Below are positions 15,856 to 24,089 of a stretch of 40,493 bases of DNA, one piece after another. This DNA comes from Candidatus Nanopelagicales bacterium (lineage in GTDB: Bacteria; Actinomycetota; Actinomycetes; S36-B12). The notes below the pieces were generated by a model. That model saw only the letters and a program-made list of their open reading frames with translations, did not search any database and was not told the origin of the DNA. Numbering within the stretch: position 1 is the first letter of the stretch; each line of letters begins with the position of its first letter. Made by a program: the position numbers and the translations under genes. The stretch is taken from contig JAURFD010000005.1 of assembly GCA_030827125.1 (NCBI GenBank), forward strand, positions 117,046-157,538, given 5' to 3'.

Positions 15856-16722
15856 TCACACGCGCGTCGCGGACTCCACGCGCTGAAGATGTGCGAGAAC
15901 CTCGAGGAACACCCGATCCGGCGCGTCGTCGTGGGGATGATGCCCTGCATCGGCTATTTCCACCAGGCAACTACCGCTCAACGCTTCGTGGGCACGCCGG
16001 CCGTGCTCAATCGGGACCATGGCATCGGCGTCACCCCAGACGATGAGTACCTTCTCCGGGGCCAGGTGGCCGAGCCGATCGACCGCCTGCACCCGCTGGC
16101 CATCGGGGCCGATGACACCGCGAACCGTGGCCACGAAGCCGGTGAGGCGACGTTCATCGCGCAGCCTTTCCAACTTGTTCACAGTGCGCTCGCTCACGCC
16201 GCGATGGCGCAGTCCCAGTGCACCCAGGGCCTGCCGTGTCCACGTGAGGGCGCCGACCGTCCGCTCGCTCACCGCGGCCCGCAGGACGACCTCCGACAGC
16301 GGCAGGCTCGCTGCGCGCAGTCCCACATGGACGTCGGTGCCGAGCCCGCCGCTGGAGATGAGCACGAGCGATTCCACCCGCTCGGGGAACTGGTAGGTGA
16401 ATTGCAAACTCACCCCGCCGCCGAAGGAGTGACCCACCAGATGCACCCGGTCGATCCCGAGATGGTCCATCAGATCGCGGAGGGCGGAGGCGTTGGCGCC
16501 GAGACTGTAGTCGCCGTTGCCACCGTCGGTGTCGCCATGTCCGATGAGATCGACCGCGATCACCCGTCGACCTGAGGCCGCGACGGAGTCGCCGAATGCA
16601 CCCCAGGAGTCCATGCTGGAGCCCACCCCGTGCACCAGTAGCAGGGGAGTGCCCGTGCCGGGTGTGTCGGCGTAGGCCAAGGCCAGGCCCGGCAGTGCGG
16701 CGGTCATGCGTGCGAAGGGCAT
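15856..16722 (-). CDS. Alpha/beta-fold hydrolase
   Basis: A 288-residue cytosolic hydrolase. The oxyanion-hole strand is LLLVHGVGSSMDSWG, the nucleophile elbow is GHSFGGGVS (Ser about 98), the acid is in IVWGDADAMVP and the histidine in DAGHHPHDDAPD, so the triad is complete. The family includes C-C hydrolases, haloperoxidase-like enzymes and esterases; the substrate cannot be told. ATG at 16722 follows an AAAGGGAA site. Upstream, a TATAGT -10 overlaps a 13-bp palindrome of TetR-operator type, so an acyl- or lipid-responsive repressor encoded elsewhere may control it. Confidence 0.82.
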   Translation of the reverse strand: MPFARMTAALPGLALAYADTPGTGTPLLLVHGVGSSMDSWGAFGDSVAASGRRVIAVDLIGHGDTDGGNGDYSLGANASALRDLMDHLGIDRVHLVGHSFGGGVSLQFTYQFPERVESLVLISSGGLGTDVHVGLRAASLPLSEVVLRAAVSERTVGALTWTRQALGALGLRHRGVSERTVNKLERLRDERRLTGFVATVRGVIGPDGQRVQAVDRLGHLAPEKVLIVWGDADAMVPIEHGRRAHEALSGSCLVEIADAGHHPHDDAPDRVFLEVLAHLQRVESATRV

Positions 16723-16760
16723 GCTGGTTCCCTTTCCCTAGGTCTACCCGTCAGTAACCT

Positions 16761-16779
16761 ACTATACCGTAAGTTACGG
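16761..16779 (-). promoter_or_regulatory. TetR-type operator and -10 for the hydrolase
   Basis: A perfect 13-bp palindrome CCGTAAGTTACGG (16767-16779) directly abuts a TATAGT -10 (16761-16766, minus strand). Extra half-sites (ACCGTAGG at 16781-16788 and GTAACCTAC at 16754-16762) surround it. Position between -35 and -10 suits a repressor. No TetR gene is in the window. Confidence 0.45.
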
Positions 16780-16832
16780 AACCGTAGGCATGTTCGGGGT
16801 GGGCACGCAGCGGTCCCGAGGTCCGGGCTGAC

Positions 16833-19139
16833 TCAGGACCGCGTCTCGGCCGGCTCTCGGGCGGACTCGGGCTCCGACGCGATCACCTCACCACGACCGA
16901 CGAGCGATGCGGGGAGGACCACGCTGCGCCACTGCGCCGAACGATCCGCCGCCGTCCAGGCTGCCTTGCGCAGCACTGCGAGATCGGCGCGTAGTTCACT
17001 GGGTCCGGGCGCCAAGACCTGGTCCGGTACGGCGTACCGAAGTTGCTCGACCCACCACACAAGCCGGCGTAGGGCGGCGCGTTCGGGCTCTCCGAGCGGC
17101 AGTTGTGCGGCGAGGCGGTTGCTCGCCTGGCGCGGTGTATCGGCCGGTGACCAGCGCCAGCCAAGGTCCCGCGCCTCATCCCCCCACTCCTGCCAGGTCG
17201 CCTCGATGCGGGCGCGCGGATCGGCCAGCGAGGTACGCCGTCGTCGTCGCAGGCGGATCGCCGTGTGTGGGATCGCGATGAGCAGGAGTAGGACGCCGCC
17301 GATCGCTGCGACCGGCCACCAGGCGAGGGGAGAGCCGGATGTGTTGGCGGGCGCGGCATCGACGCGATCGGCAGGATTTGGCGTCGGGGCCGTGGGCTCC
17401 GGCGTGGCTTCCGGCGTTGCGTTGCGGCTGCGGCCGTAGTCCGGTTGTGTCACCCCGGCACCGATACGCGGCGTTGGCTCGAAGCGGACCCAACCGATCC
17501 CGGACATCCACAACTCGGGCCAGGCATGGGCATTGCGCGCTTGAACGACGTACTCGCCGTTGTCGTCCTCGACGCCGGAGGTGAATCCGATGACGACCCG
17601 AGAGGGGATCCCGACCGAGCGCGCCATGAGCGCCATCGTCCCGGCGAACTGCTGGCAGTAGCCGATGCGTTCGTCGAGGAATGACTGGAGCGGATCAGCC
17701 CCGTCGGGTGTGATGACCTGCGTGCTGTAGCTGTAGCCGCCGTCTCGGGTGAAGTAGTCGACGAGCGCGCGAGCCTTGGCGTAAGGGGTCTGTGCGCCAG
17801 CCGTCACCTCGTCGGCGATGCGTGCCATATCCGGGGTGATGCCGTCGGGTAGCGCTAGCCACGGCAACAACTGATCCGGTGCCCGCTTGCTGGCGTTTCT
17901 CAACTCGGCTCGGGTGGGGTCGAGTTGGTACGCCGTCACGGTGTAGTTCTGCTGCGCCGCACTCACTCCGGAGCCGGCGACGGTGCGCGTCTGCGGATCC
18001 CACGTCCAGCGATCGTCGAGCGGCTCACCGACTCCGCTCACCGCGGTGGCGGCGTACGGCACCGGCAATTGGGCGTTGTCGAGGTCGCTGATGGCAATGG
18101 CGGCGGTGAAGTCGGGCAGTTTTGCGACGCCGGGCGCGTCCGGTGGCTCGAGGCCATCGGACAGCGGCGTACGCACGGCAGGCTCACTGGCCCGCCACGT
18201 CTCGCCATCGAACTCGTCGAGCGCGACCAGTCGCAGGTAGTCGGGAGCCGGGCTGTCCGTGGTGTAGCGCAGCACCTCTCGCTCGGGATTGTCGACGAGA
18301 TCGCGACGCAGGGTGACGAAGGGGTCGATGCTGATGGATCCGGCGTCGCCGATGCCCGGTCGGGAACCGGAGGAACTCACGAAGACCGGCTCAGACAGGC
18401 CCGGGATCAGGTTTGGCAGCAGGACTGCGGCCAGGATGGCAACGACGGCGGCCTGGAGCGCGAGCAATCCAGACCAGGCGGAGGCTCGGGCGGCTCGCGG
18501 GTGTGCTCGAGGCCCGCTCGATGTGGTCATCGCGGCTTGGCGAGGGATGAGGGGACCCCAGGTGCGCGCGTCGTCGCGGGAGTCCACGGCCATGAGGAGG
18601 AGCCACCCAGAGACGGCGATCGGCAGCAGCCACCAGGTAACGCCGCCGGTGATCACTGCTGCGGGGAGCGCGTAGACGAGGAGGAGCGGGGCGCCCGCCA
18701 GCGCGGGTAGTCGCAGGGTGACCCCGATGACATCGACGACGAGGGCGACGAGCCCGAGACCGCCGACGGCGAGGAACACCAGGGTCGGATCGGTGGGAAC
18801 TGGCGACAGCACGGTCTCCGCCTCGGCGAGTGCGGTGCGGGTGAGGTCCTGAAGTTCGCTGATGGCCATGGGGCCGGGCAGGAATCCCAGCGCTGCGGCC
18901 GGCTGGACGAATAGCCAGGTCAGCCACGTGAGGAGCACGAGCAGTTGGGCGATGGGTTGCAGGGGAGGCGGCAGGCCCACACCGCGGGCAAGGGCGCCGG
19001 TGAGCGCCATGAGGGCGATCGCGACCAGGGTCGGCGGGACCCATGCCGGACCCGCGAAGAGCGGCAGGACACTCACGGTGGCCGTGATGGTGGCGAGTGC
19101 AGCAGCGGCAGTGGCGCCCAGGCGCATGCGCGCAATCAC
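16833..19139 (-). CDS. TgpA-type transglutaminase-like membrane protein
   Basis: A 768-residue membrane protein. Several N-terminal transmembrane helices (about residues 5-225) precede a large extracytoplasmic transglutaminase-like domain. It has the cysteine in RIGYCQQFAGTMALMARSVG, the histidine in VQARNAHAWPELW and the acidic WVRFEPTPR. A proline/threonine-rich linker, one more transmembrane helix (about 605-625) and a cytoplasmic DUF4129-like C-terminus follow. It starts with GTG at 19139, overlapping the DUF58 stop by GTGA, with GGGAGGT upstream. It is the last gene of a MoxR/DUF58/TgpA operon, a conserved actinobacterial set thought to act at the envelope. A longer upstream frame exists but lies inside DUF58. 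Confidence 0.88.
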   Translation of the reverse strand: MIARMRLGATAAAALATITATVSVLPLFAGPAWVPPTLVAIALMALTGALARGVGLPPPLQPIAQLLVLLTWLTWLFVQPAAALGFLPGPMAISELQDLTRTALAEAETVLSPVPTDPTLVFLAVGGLGLVALVVDVIGVTLRLPALAGAPLLLVYALPAAVITGGVTWWLLPIAVSGWLLLMAVDSRDDARTWGPLIPRQAAMTTSSGPRAHPRAARASAWSGLLALQAAVVAILAAVLLPNLIPGLSEPVFVSSSGSRPGIGDAGSISIDPFVTLRRDLVDNPEREVLRYTTDSPAPDYLRLVALDEFDGETWRASEPAVRTPLSDGLEPPDAPGVAKLPDFTAAIAISDLDNAQLPVPYAATAVSGVGEPLDDRWTWDPQTRTVAGSGVSAAQQNYTVTAYQLDPTRAELRNASKRAPDQLLPWLALPDGITPDMARIADEVTAGAQTPYAKARALVDYFTRDGGYSYSTQVITPDGADPLQSFLDERIGYCQQFAGTMALMARSVGIPSRVVIGFTSGVEDDNGEYVVQARNAHAWPELWMSGIGWVRFEPTPRIGAGVTQPDYGRSRNATPEATPEPTAPTPNPADRVDAAPANTSGSPLAWWPVAAIGGVLLLLIAIPHTAIRLRRRRRTSLADPRARIEATWQEWGDEARDLGWRWSPADTPRQASNRLAAQLPLGEPERAALRRLVWWVEQLRYAVPDQVLAPGPSELRADLAVLRKAAWTAADRSAQWRSVVLPASLVGRGEVIASEPESAREPAETRS

Positions 19140-20407
19140 CGGGCACCTCCCGGCCGGACGGCGAAGTCTCGGTTGTCGGCACGCGAAGCCGCAGCGTCGC
19201 GGCGCAGTCCAGCTCCGTGACCTCCGACGGCGGACCGCCACGCGGCGGCGATGGACCCGGGTCGGTCCGTGAGCGCGGCAGCCTGCCAACCGTCGGCGCG
19301 CAGTCGCTCGGATGCATCGGAGGCCGACACGGTGGCGGAGTCGTGCCAGGCGGCGGTGTCGACGATGAGGGCGATCCCGTGCTGACGAGTCGCACCGACC
19401 TGGGCCAAAGATCCGGGCCGACTGGTGAGCACCGCAATGCTGAGGTCGGGACCTGGGTAAATGCCGCCGGGTTCCCCCGAGGCGTTAATCAGGGCCAGTG
19501 CTTCGAGGATCGCCGCGGCCCCGGGTGCTCCAGACGCCTGAGAAACAAACGTGCGGCCATCGGCGGCACTGACCTTGACGCGCCAGCCATCGCGCAACAG
19601 GTGCAGCGCGATGCTCGCGACGGTGCTCAAGGCGATCTCAAGGGAGGCGCGGGGGCCGTTGCCCACGTGGTGGGCTGCGTTGAGGTCCACGGTGATCGAG
19701 GCTTGCCGGGTCCAGGGGCGCTCCTCGCGTCGGACCATGAGTTCGCCTGTGCGCGCCGTTGCCCGCCAGTGCACGCGACGCAGGTCGTCACCGAGCCGGT
19801 ACTCGCGCGGGATGATGTCGTCATCACCTCGAGAGGCGAGCGACGCGGTAGCCGCGTCCCCGCTGGCACGGTGATCGGCCTCGTGGGTCCCGTCGAGTTG
19901 CTCGATCCACGGCACCACCAGCACACCCTCGGTGGCCGTGAAGGATCGACGGAGGCGCACCAGTCCGAAGGGATCGATCGCGGTGACCGACAGCGGCCCC
20001 ACCTCGTGATAGCCGCGACGTTCGGCATGGATCGGGTAGCGCGTTGCTCGAACGCCCTGCGGGGGGACGCGTTCAATGATCCGCCGCGCGCTGATGCCGA
20101 GATCCGGGGGTACGGCGTCCTCGAGGAGAAGGGTCCCGGTTCGCATCGGCGAGAGGTTGGTGACGGAAAGTTCGACCTCGGCGGTAGTTCCGACTGGCAC
20201 GCGTGCCGGGGTCACGATGCGTCCCGCGCCAAGTCGCAGGTGGGCCCGGGCGACGAAGAGAGCGGCGATCAGGGGGAGGGCGACCAGGAGCACCGCGATG
20301 CGCAGAACATCGCGCTGACCGGAGAGTCCAGCACCGACTCCGAGGCCGAGACCCACCGCGATGAGCGCTCGACCCCGGAAGGTGATGGCCGCCAGGGCCG
20401 CCTTCAT
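19136..20407 (-). CDS. DUF58 domain protein
   Basis: A 423-residue protein with two N-terminal transmembrane helices (about residues 10-50), a beta-rich segment, and the DUF58 signature REYRLGDDLRRVHWRATARTGELMVRREERP near residues 200-230. The remaining part resembles a von Willebrand A-like fold, with LSIAVLTSRPG near the end. DUF58 proteins are partners of MoxR AAA ATPases. The start is ATG at 20407, 28 nt after the MoxR stop; the end overlaps the TgpA start. The biochemical role is unknown. Confidence 0.88.
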   Translation of the reverse strand: MKAALAAITFRGRALIAVGLGLGVGAGLSGQRDVLRIAVLLVALPLIAALFVARAHLRLGAGRIVTPARVPVGTTAEVELSVTNLSPMRTGTLLLEDAVPPDLGISARRIIERVPPQGVRATRYPIHAERRGYHEVGPLSVTAIDPFGLVRLRRSFTATEGVLVVPWIEQLDGTHEADHRASGDAATASLASRGDDDIIPREYRLGDDLRRVHWRATARTGELMVRREERPWTRQASITVDLNAAHHVGNGPRASLEIALSTVASIALHLLRDGWRVKVSAADGRTFVSQASGAPGAAAILEALALINASGEPGGIYPGPDLSIAVLTSRPGSLAQVGATRQHGIALIVDTAAWHDSATVSASDASERLRADGWQAAALTDRPGSIAAAWRSAVGGHGAGLRRDAAASRADNRDFAVRPGGAR

Positions 20408-20435
20408 GGACCGCGCCGATCAGATGCGGCGGACG

Positions 20436-21419
20436 TCACGATCCGGCCGGGATTGGCACGCGCGCCACGATCTCGCGCACGATCGACTCGGGCGTGGCTC
20501 GTGCCAGATGCGCGTCGGTGCTCAGAACGAGTCGGTGCGCCAGCACGGGCACCGCGAGGGACTGCACATCGTCGGGGAGCACATGTCCGCGCCCGGCGAG
20601 TGCCGCGGAGGCGCGAGCCGCGCGGACCAGGTGGAGCGCAGAGCGCGGCGAAGCGCCGAGACGCACTTGCGGATGGTTGCGTGTTGCGGCCACGAGATCG
20701 ACGACGTACGCATGCAGCGCTGGCGCGACATGAACCGCGCGCACCGCGTCGACCATCGCGCGAACCTCCGTGGCATCGGTGACGGGTGCCACCGCTTCGA
20801 GTGGGTTGTGCGCACCGTGCGCGTCGAGCATCGCGATTTCGCTCGCGCGGTCGGGGTAGCCCATGCTGAGTCGTGCCATGAAGCGGTCACGCTGTGCTTC
20901 CGGCAGCGGGTAGGTGCCTTCCATCTCCGCGGGGTTCTGCGTCGCCACCACCATGAAGGGTTGACCAAGAAGATACGTCGTCCCGTCGACGGTGGCCTGG
21001 CCTTCTTCCATGCACTCCAAGAGCGCCGACTGGGTCTTGGGTGAGGCGCGGTTGATCTCATCGGCGATGACGACGTTGGCGAAGATCGCACCCGGTCGGA
21101 ATTCGAAGTCGCGGGTGTCCTGGTTGAAGACGCTGACGCCGACGACGTCGCCGGGCAGCAGGTCGGGGGTGAATTGAATGCGCCGGGCCGAGCAGCCCAA
21201 AGATCGGGCGAGTGACTTGGCAAGGGTGGTCTTGCCGACGCCGGGGACGTCCTCAATGAGGAGGTGTCCGCCGGCGAGGAGTACGACGAGGGCCGTTCGG
21301 ATCGCCTCGGGCTTGCCGGAGATGACCTGCTGCACTGACCGGCCCACATCGGCGGCGCTGGCGAGCGCCGCACCGTCGGTCGGCGCGGGGGAGCCCTGGG
21401 CGAGCGCATCGGAGGTCAT
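20436..21419 (-). CDS. MoxR family AAA+ ATPase
   Basis: A 327-residue AAA+ chaperone-type ATPase. Walker A is DVPGVGKTTLAKS (about 57-69), Walker B VVIADEINRASPKTQSALLECMEE (Asp120, Glu121), sensor 1 VVATQNPAEMEGTYPLPEAQRDRF, and the C-terminal lid follows (PRSALHLVRAARA, DDVQSLAVPVLAHRL). It is first in the MoxR/DUF58/TgpA operon. MoxR proteins remodel or assemble partner protein complexes; the client here is probably among the following two gene products. ATG at 21419 is divergent from the MaoC gene, with a 77-nt shared promoter region. Confidence 0.92.
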   Translation of the reverse strand: MTSDALAQGSPAPTDGAALASAADVGRSVQQVISGKPEAIRTALVVLLAGGHLLIEDVPGVGKTTLAKSLARSLGCSARRIQFTPDLLPGDVVGVSVFNQDTRDFEFRPGAIFANVVIADEINRASPKTQSALLECMEEGQATVDGTTYLLGQPFMVVATQNPAEMEGTYPLPEAQRDRFMARLSMGYPDRASEIAMLDAHGAHNPLEAVAPVTDATEVRAMVDAVRAVHVAPALHAYVVDLVAATRNHPQVRLGASPRSALHLVRAARASAALAGRGHVLPDDVQSLAVPVLAHRLVLSTDAHLARATPESIVREIVARVPIPAGS

Positions 21420-21484
21420 GCTCGATTCTCACCCGAGTGGGCGTGTGAGGCCACCCCGAGGGGTCGATCGGCCCTCATCGTGGG

Positions 21485-21490
21485 CAGGAT
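21485..21490 (+). promoter_or_regulatory. Leaderless -10 (CAGGAT) of MaoC gene
   Basis: CAGGAT lies 6 nt before the ATG at 21497 and no ribosome binding site is present. Confidence 0.45.
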
Positions 21491-21496
21491 GGGCCC

Positions 21497-22033
21497 ATGG
21501 CTACCGTGCATCCCGCTCAGCTGGGGCGATTCTTCGACGACTATCAGGTGGGCGACACCTACCAGCATCCGTTCGGTCGGACGATATCCGAGGCCGACTC
21601 GACCTGGTTCACGCTGCTGACCTGCAATACGAACCAGAACCACTTCAATGCCCATCTCGCAGAGTCCAACCCGATCACCCAGGGCCGGATTATCGTCAAC
21701 TCCGGCTTCACGGTTGCACTTGTGCTGGGCCTATCGGTCATCGACATGAGCCAGAACGCCGTCGCCAACCTGGGCTGGACCGACATCCGGCTCACCCACC
21801 CGGTGTACGTCGGCGACACGATCTACGCCGAGAGCATCTGCATTGACAAGCGGGAGAGTTCGTCTCGACCGGAGATGGGCATCATCACGATGCGCACCCG
21901 CGGCCTCAATCAGGACGGCGATGAGGTCGTGTCGTGGATTCGCACCGTGATGATTCCGAAGCGCTCGTCCGGAATCGGGCAGGACTACTTCCCGCAGGCC
22001 AAGACCGGTCCGCTCGAGATGCCGACGTCCTGA
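21497..22033 (+). CDS. MaoC-like (R)-hydratase family protein
   Basis: A 178-residue hot-dog-fold dehydratase/hydratase. The catalytic pair is expected in LLTCNTNQNHFNAHLAES (residues about 39-56), followed by a hot-dog helix (ITQGRIIVNSGFTVALVLGL) and the strand DIRLTHPVYVGDTIYAES. Family members hydrate enoyl- or mesaconyl-CoA-type thioesters; the particular CoA ester is unknown. ATG at 21497 appears leaderless. The stop overlaps the VOC gene start by TGATG, so the two are co-translated and may act on the same pathway. Confidence 0.85.
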   Translation: MATVHPAQLGRFFDDYQVGDTYQHPFGRTISEADSTWFTLLTCNTNQNHFNAHLAESNPITQGRIIVNSGFTVALVLGLSVIDMSQNAVANLGWTDIRLTHPVYVGDTIYAESICIDKRESSSRPEMGIITMRTRGLNQDGDEVVSWIRTVMIPKRSSGIGQDYFPQAKTGPLEMPTS

Positions 22034-22422
22034 TGGGGAAGCCAATCGCACGACTTCAACTCACCGCACTCGACTGCCCCGACCCCGTCGCGCTCGCGGC
22101 GTTCTATTCCGAGATCACCGGATGGGCGGCGACCAGGCCGCATGAGGATCACCCGGAGTGGGTGCAGTTGGCCGCACCGGACAACGCCGTGACGCTCGCC
22201 TTCCAGCGAGTAGAGAACTATTCGGCGCCGCAGTGGCCAGGGCAGGTGCATCCGCAGCAGTTGCACCTTGACTTCCTCGTGTCCGACCTTGATGCGGGCG
22301 AGGCGGGCGTGCTGGCGGCGGGTGCGGTCAAGCATGAATTCCAACCCGCGCCGGATTCCTTCCGCATCTACCTCGATCCGGCCGGTCATCCGTTCTGCCT
22401 CGTGCTGGAGTCCGTCAGCTAG
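22033..22422 (+). CDS. VOC (glyoxalase-like) protein
   Basis: A 129-residue vicinal-oxygen-chelate fold protein made of two beta-alpha-beta-beta-beta units. The first is RLQLTALDCPDPVALAAFYSEITGW, the second HLDFLVSDLDAGEAGVLAAGA, ending YLDPAGHPFCLVLE. Putative metal-face residues are His in QLHLDF and Glu in LVLES. Such proteins include bleomycin-resistance-like and dioxygenase-like enzymes; specificity is unknown. ATG at 22033 overlaps the MaoC stop. Downstream is a long palindrome (22451-22503) before the convergent lipase gene. Confidence 0.78.
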   Translation: MGKPIARLQLTALDCPDPVALAAFYSEITGWAATRPHEDHPEWVQLAAPDNAVTLAFQRVENYSAPQWPGQVHPQQLHLDFLVSDLDAGEAGVLAAGAVKHEFQPAPDSFRIYLDPAGHPFCLVLESVS

Positions 22423-22450
22423 CGTCGCCGTGCGGCGTACCAGCACCCTT

Positions 22451-22503
22451 TGCCGACCGTTGTTGGGGTTTAGTGCCCGTCGACAGCCCAACAACGGACG
22501 GCA
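22451..22503. repeat. Palindromic element, CCGACCGTTGTTG type
   Basis: Arms of 17 nt (22451-22467 and 22487-22503) pair with a single A-A mismatch around a 19-nt loop. The left arm contains CCGACCGTTGTTG and the right CAACAACGGACGG. The same outer sequence, with the same A-A mismatch, recurs at 34256-34307. It lies between convergent genes and might also stop transcription from both sides, but there is no T-run. Confidence 0.7.
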
Positions 22504-22529
22504 CACGGTGAACGTGCGACGTCGCTGCG

Positions 22530-23786
22530 CTACTGGCCCGTGTCGCTGGGGAGTGGTACCGGGGTCGGTCCGTTGCAGGCCGCGGTCGCCGGCTTGCCGT
22601 CGAAGAGCTCGGACAACCAGGTGACGACCTGGGGTCCGGCGGTCTTCGCTGCAGCCAGGTGATCAATCTCGCCCATCCACAGCATCGTCAGCGTCGAACC
22701 TGCGGCGCACCACTCCTTTTGCAGTAGGGCGTTGGGCCACGCGAGCACGACCTGGTCCGCGGTGCCTTGCGCCACCATGACCGGCATGTCGGCCGGCAGC
22801 GGGTCCGGTGTCTGCTCGCGGACGACGTTCGCCCACGGCGGGGAGTCCATCGGGTCGATCGTGTAGTACTGGCCGCCGAGACCGTCGCGGAGCAGACCTT
22901 CGAGTGCGGCCGGGGCGATGCACTCATCGGCGAGACGCTCGGTGTTGTCGATTCCGGCGCCGGTAATCACGCCCTCAATCGGCAGGTCGGGATTCATGGC
23001 CGACCAGGCAATGGTCGCCTCCGGTCCGATCACCCAGCCCACGGCGGTATCCCACTGCGCGCCCACGATCTCGGGGAGTTCAGCCGCCGGTGCTGCGGCG
23101 GCCACGGCGATGAGGTCAAGTTCGGGGGCAATCTGCTCGGCGAGGTGACCGGCCCACAGCGAGGTGTGGCCGCCCTGTGAATGACCGTAGACGGCGTACG
23201 ACGAGCCGGCGTCGGCCTCACCCCAGTTGCGGATCGCGCGCACCGAGTTGACGACGTCGCTCACCTCAGCCTCAGCGACCAGGTACAGCTCAACTCCTGG
23301 TGTGCCGAGGCCGACGTAGTCGGTGGCAACGACGACCCAGCCCAGCGACATCATCTGCTCGAGCCAACCTGCCATGTCCTCGGTGCCATTGGGATTGCGC
23401 GATGGCGCGCACGCGACTCCCATACCGACCGTGCCGTGGGCCCACGCGACGACCTTGCGACCACCCTCTGGTGCCGGGACGTCGGGGACGAAGACCATGG
23501 CACCGGAAGCGGCTGTCGTGCCGTCCGGACGAGCAGAGACGTAGAGCATTCGGTACGCCGTACCCCCCTCGACGGTGAACATGGAGTCGTCGAAGGTGAG
23601 CGGTTCCACGCGGATCACGGTCCCTGGGTCGGTGGGGAGCGGACTCGGTGGTGTGTAGAAGGGATCGAGCGAGGCTTGTAGGTCCTGAGCCTTTGTGCGT
23701 TGGCCCATCACGGAGGCGACACCGAAGACCACTCCGGTCACGAGCGCGGCGAGGAGCAGGATTCCGATGACGCGGCCAGCCTTCAC
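22530..23786 (-). CDS. Secretory lipase (LIP family)
   Basis: A 418-residue exported hydrolase of the secretory lipase family (PF03583 type). An N-terminal transmembrane or signal segment (residues 5-27) is followed by the alpha/beta core. The oxyanion region is VVAWAHGTVGMG, the nucleophile AVYGHSQGGHTSLWAG, the acid VMVAQGTADQVV and the histidine MGEIDHLAAAK. Four cysteines outside the signal could form disulphides. The likely substrate is a lipid ester outside the cytoplasm. The start is GTG at 23786, 7 nt after TAGCCT, so leaderless. It ends 27 nt from the palindrome at 22451-22503. Confidence 0.85.
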   Translation of the reverse strand: MKAGRVIGILLLAALVTGVVFGVASVMGQRTKAQDLQASLDPFYTPPSPLPTDPGTVIRVEPLTFDDSMFTVEGGTAYRMLYVSARPDGTTAASGAMVFVPDVPAPEGGRKVVAWAHGTVGMGVACAPSRNPNGTEDMAGWLEQMMSLGWVVVATDYVGLGTPGVELYLVAEAEVSDVVNSVRAIRNWGEADAGSSYAVYGHSQGGHTSLWAGHLAEQIAPELDLIAVAAAAPAAELPEIVGAQWDTAVGWVIGPEATIAWSAMNPDLPIEGVITGAGIDNTERLADECIAPAALEGLLRDGLGGQYYTIDPMDSPPWANVVREQTPDPLPADMPVMVAQGTADQVVLAWPNALLQKEWCAAGSTLTMLWMGEIDHLAAAKTAGPQVVTWLSELFDGKPATAACNGPTPVPLPSDTGQ

Positions 23787-23793
23787 GAGCGAC

Positions 23794-23799
23794 AGGCTA
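23794..23799 (-). promoter_or_regulatory. Leaderless -10 (TAGCCT) of lipase gene
   Basis: TAGCCT on the minus strand is 7 nt before the GTG at 23786. Confidence 0.45.
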
Positions 23800-23882
23800 C
23801 GGCCTCAGGGGCGTTTCGTGCCGCTGTCCGTGCAGTAGCGTCGATTCACAGTCGACCACTGACCCACCGAAGGAGCCCCGCC

Positions 23883-24089
23883 ATGTCGAAGAAGGATGAG
23901 CACAGTGAGGCCACCGCAGCGCACCACAAGGACCGCGGAATCCTCAGCGACCTTGGCGAAGCGGCCGCCGAGACCCTGAGCGCGGCGGGCAAGGTGGTGG
24001 AGGCCACAGGCAAGGGGGCGTCAGACTTCGGCGCATCGGCGGATGATGCGCTGGAGAAGCACGAGGCACGCAAGCAGCAGCAGACCTGA
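23883..24089 (+). CDS. Small charged alanine-rich protein
   Basis: A 68-residue protein, not recognised. It is highly hydrophilic: an acidic/basic N-terminus (MSKKDEHSEATAAHHKDRG), a predicted amphipathic helix (LGEAAAETLSAAGKVVEATGKG) and a charged glutamine tail. There is no signal peptide or membrane helix. The composition resembles small stress-related (CsbD-like or antitoxin-like) proteins, but no family match is claimed. ATG at 23883 has GAAGGAG upstream. The stop touches the stop of the convergent protease gene without a gap. Confidence 0.6.
   Translation: MSKKDEHSEATAAHHKDRGILSDLGEAAAETLSAAGKVVEATGKGASDFGASADDALEKHEARKQQQT

Noticed and set aside
16833-19289. A 50-residue N-terminal extension of the TgpA protein.
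   Set aside because: It is arginine-rich shadow sequence inside DUF58; the GTG at 19139 has a good ribosome binding site and a GTGA overlap.
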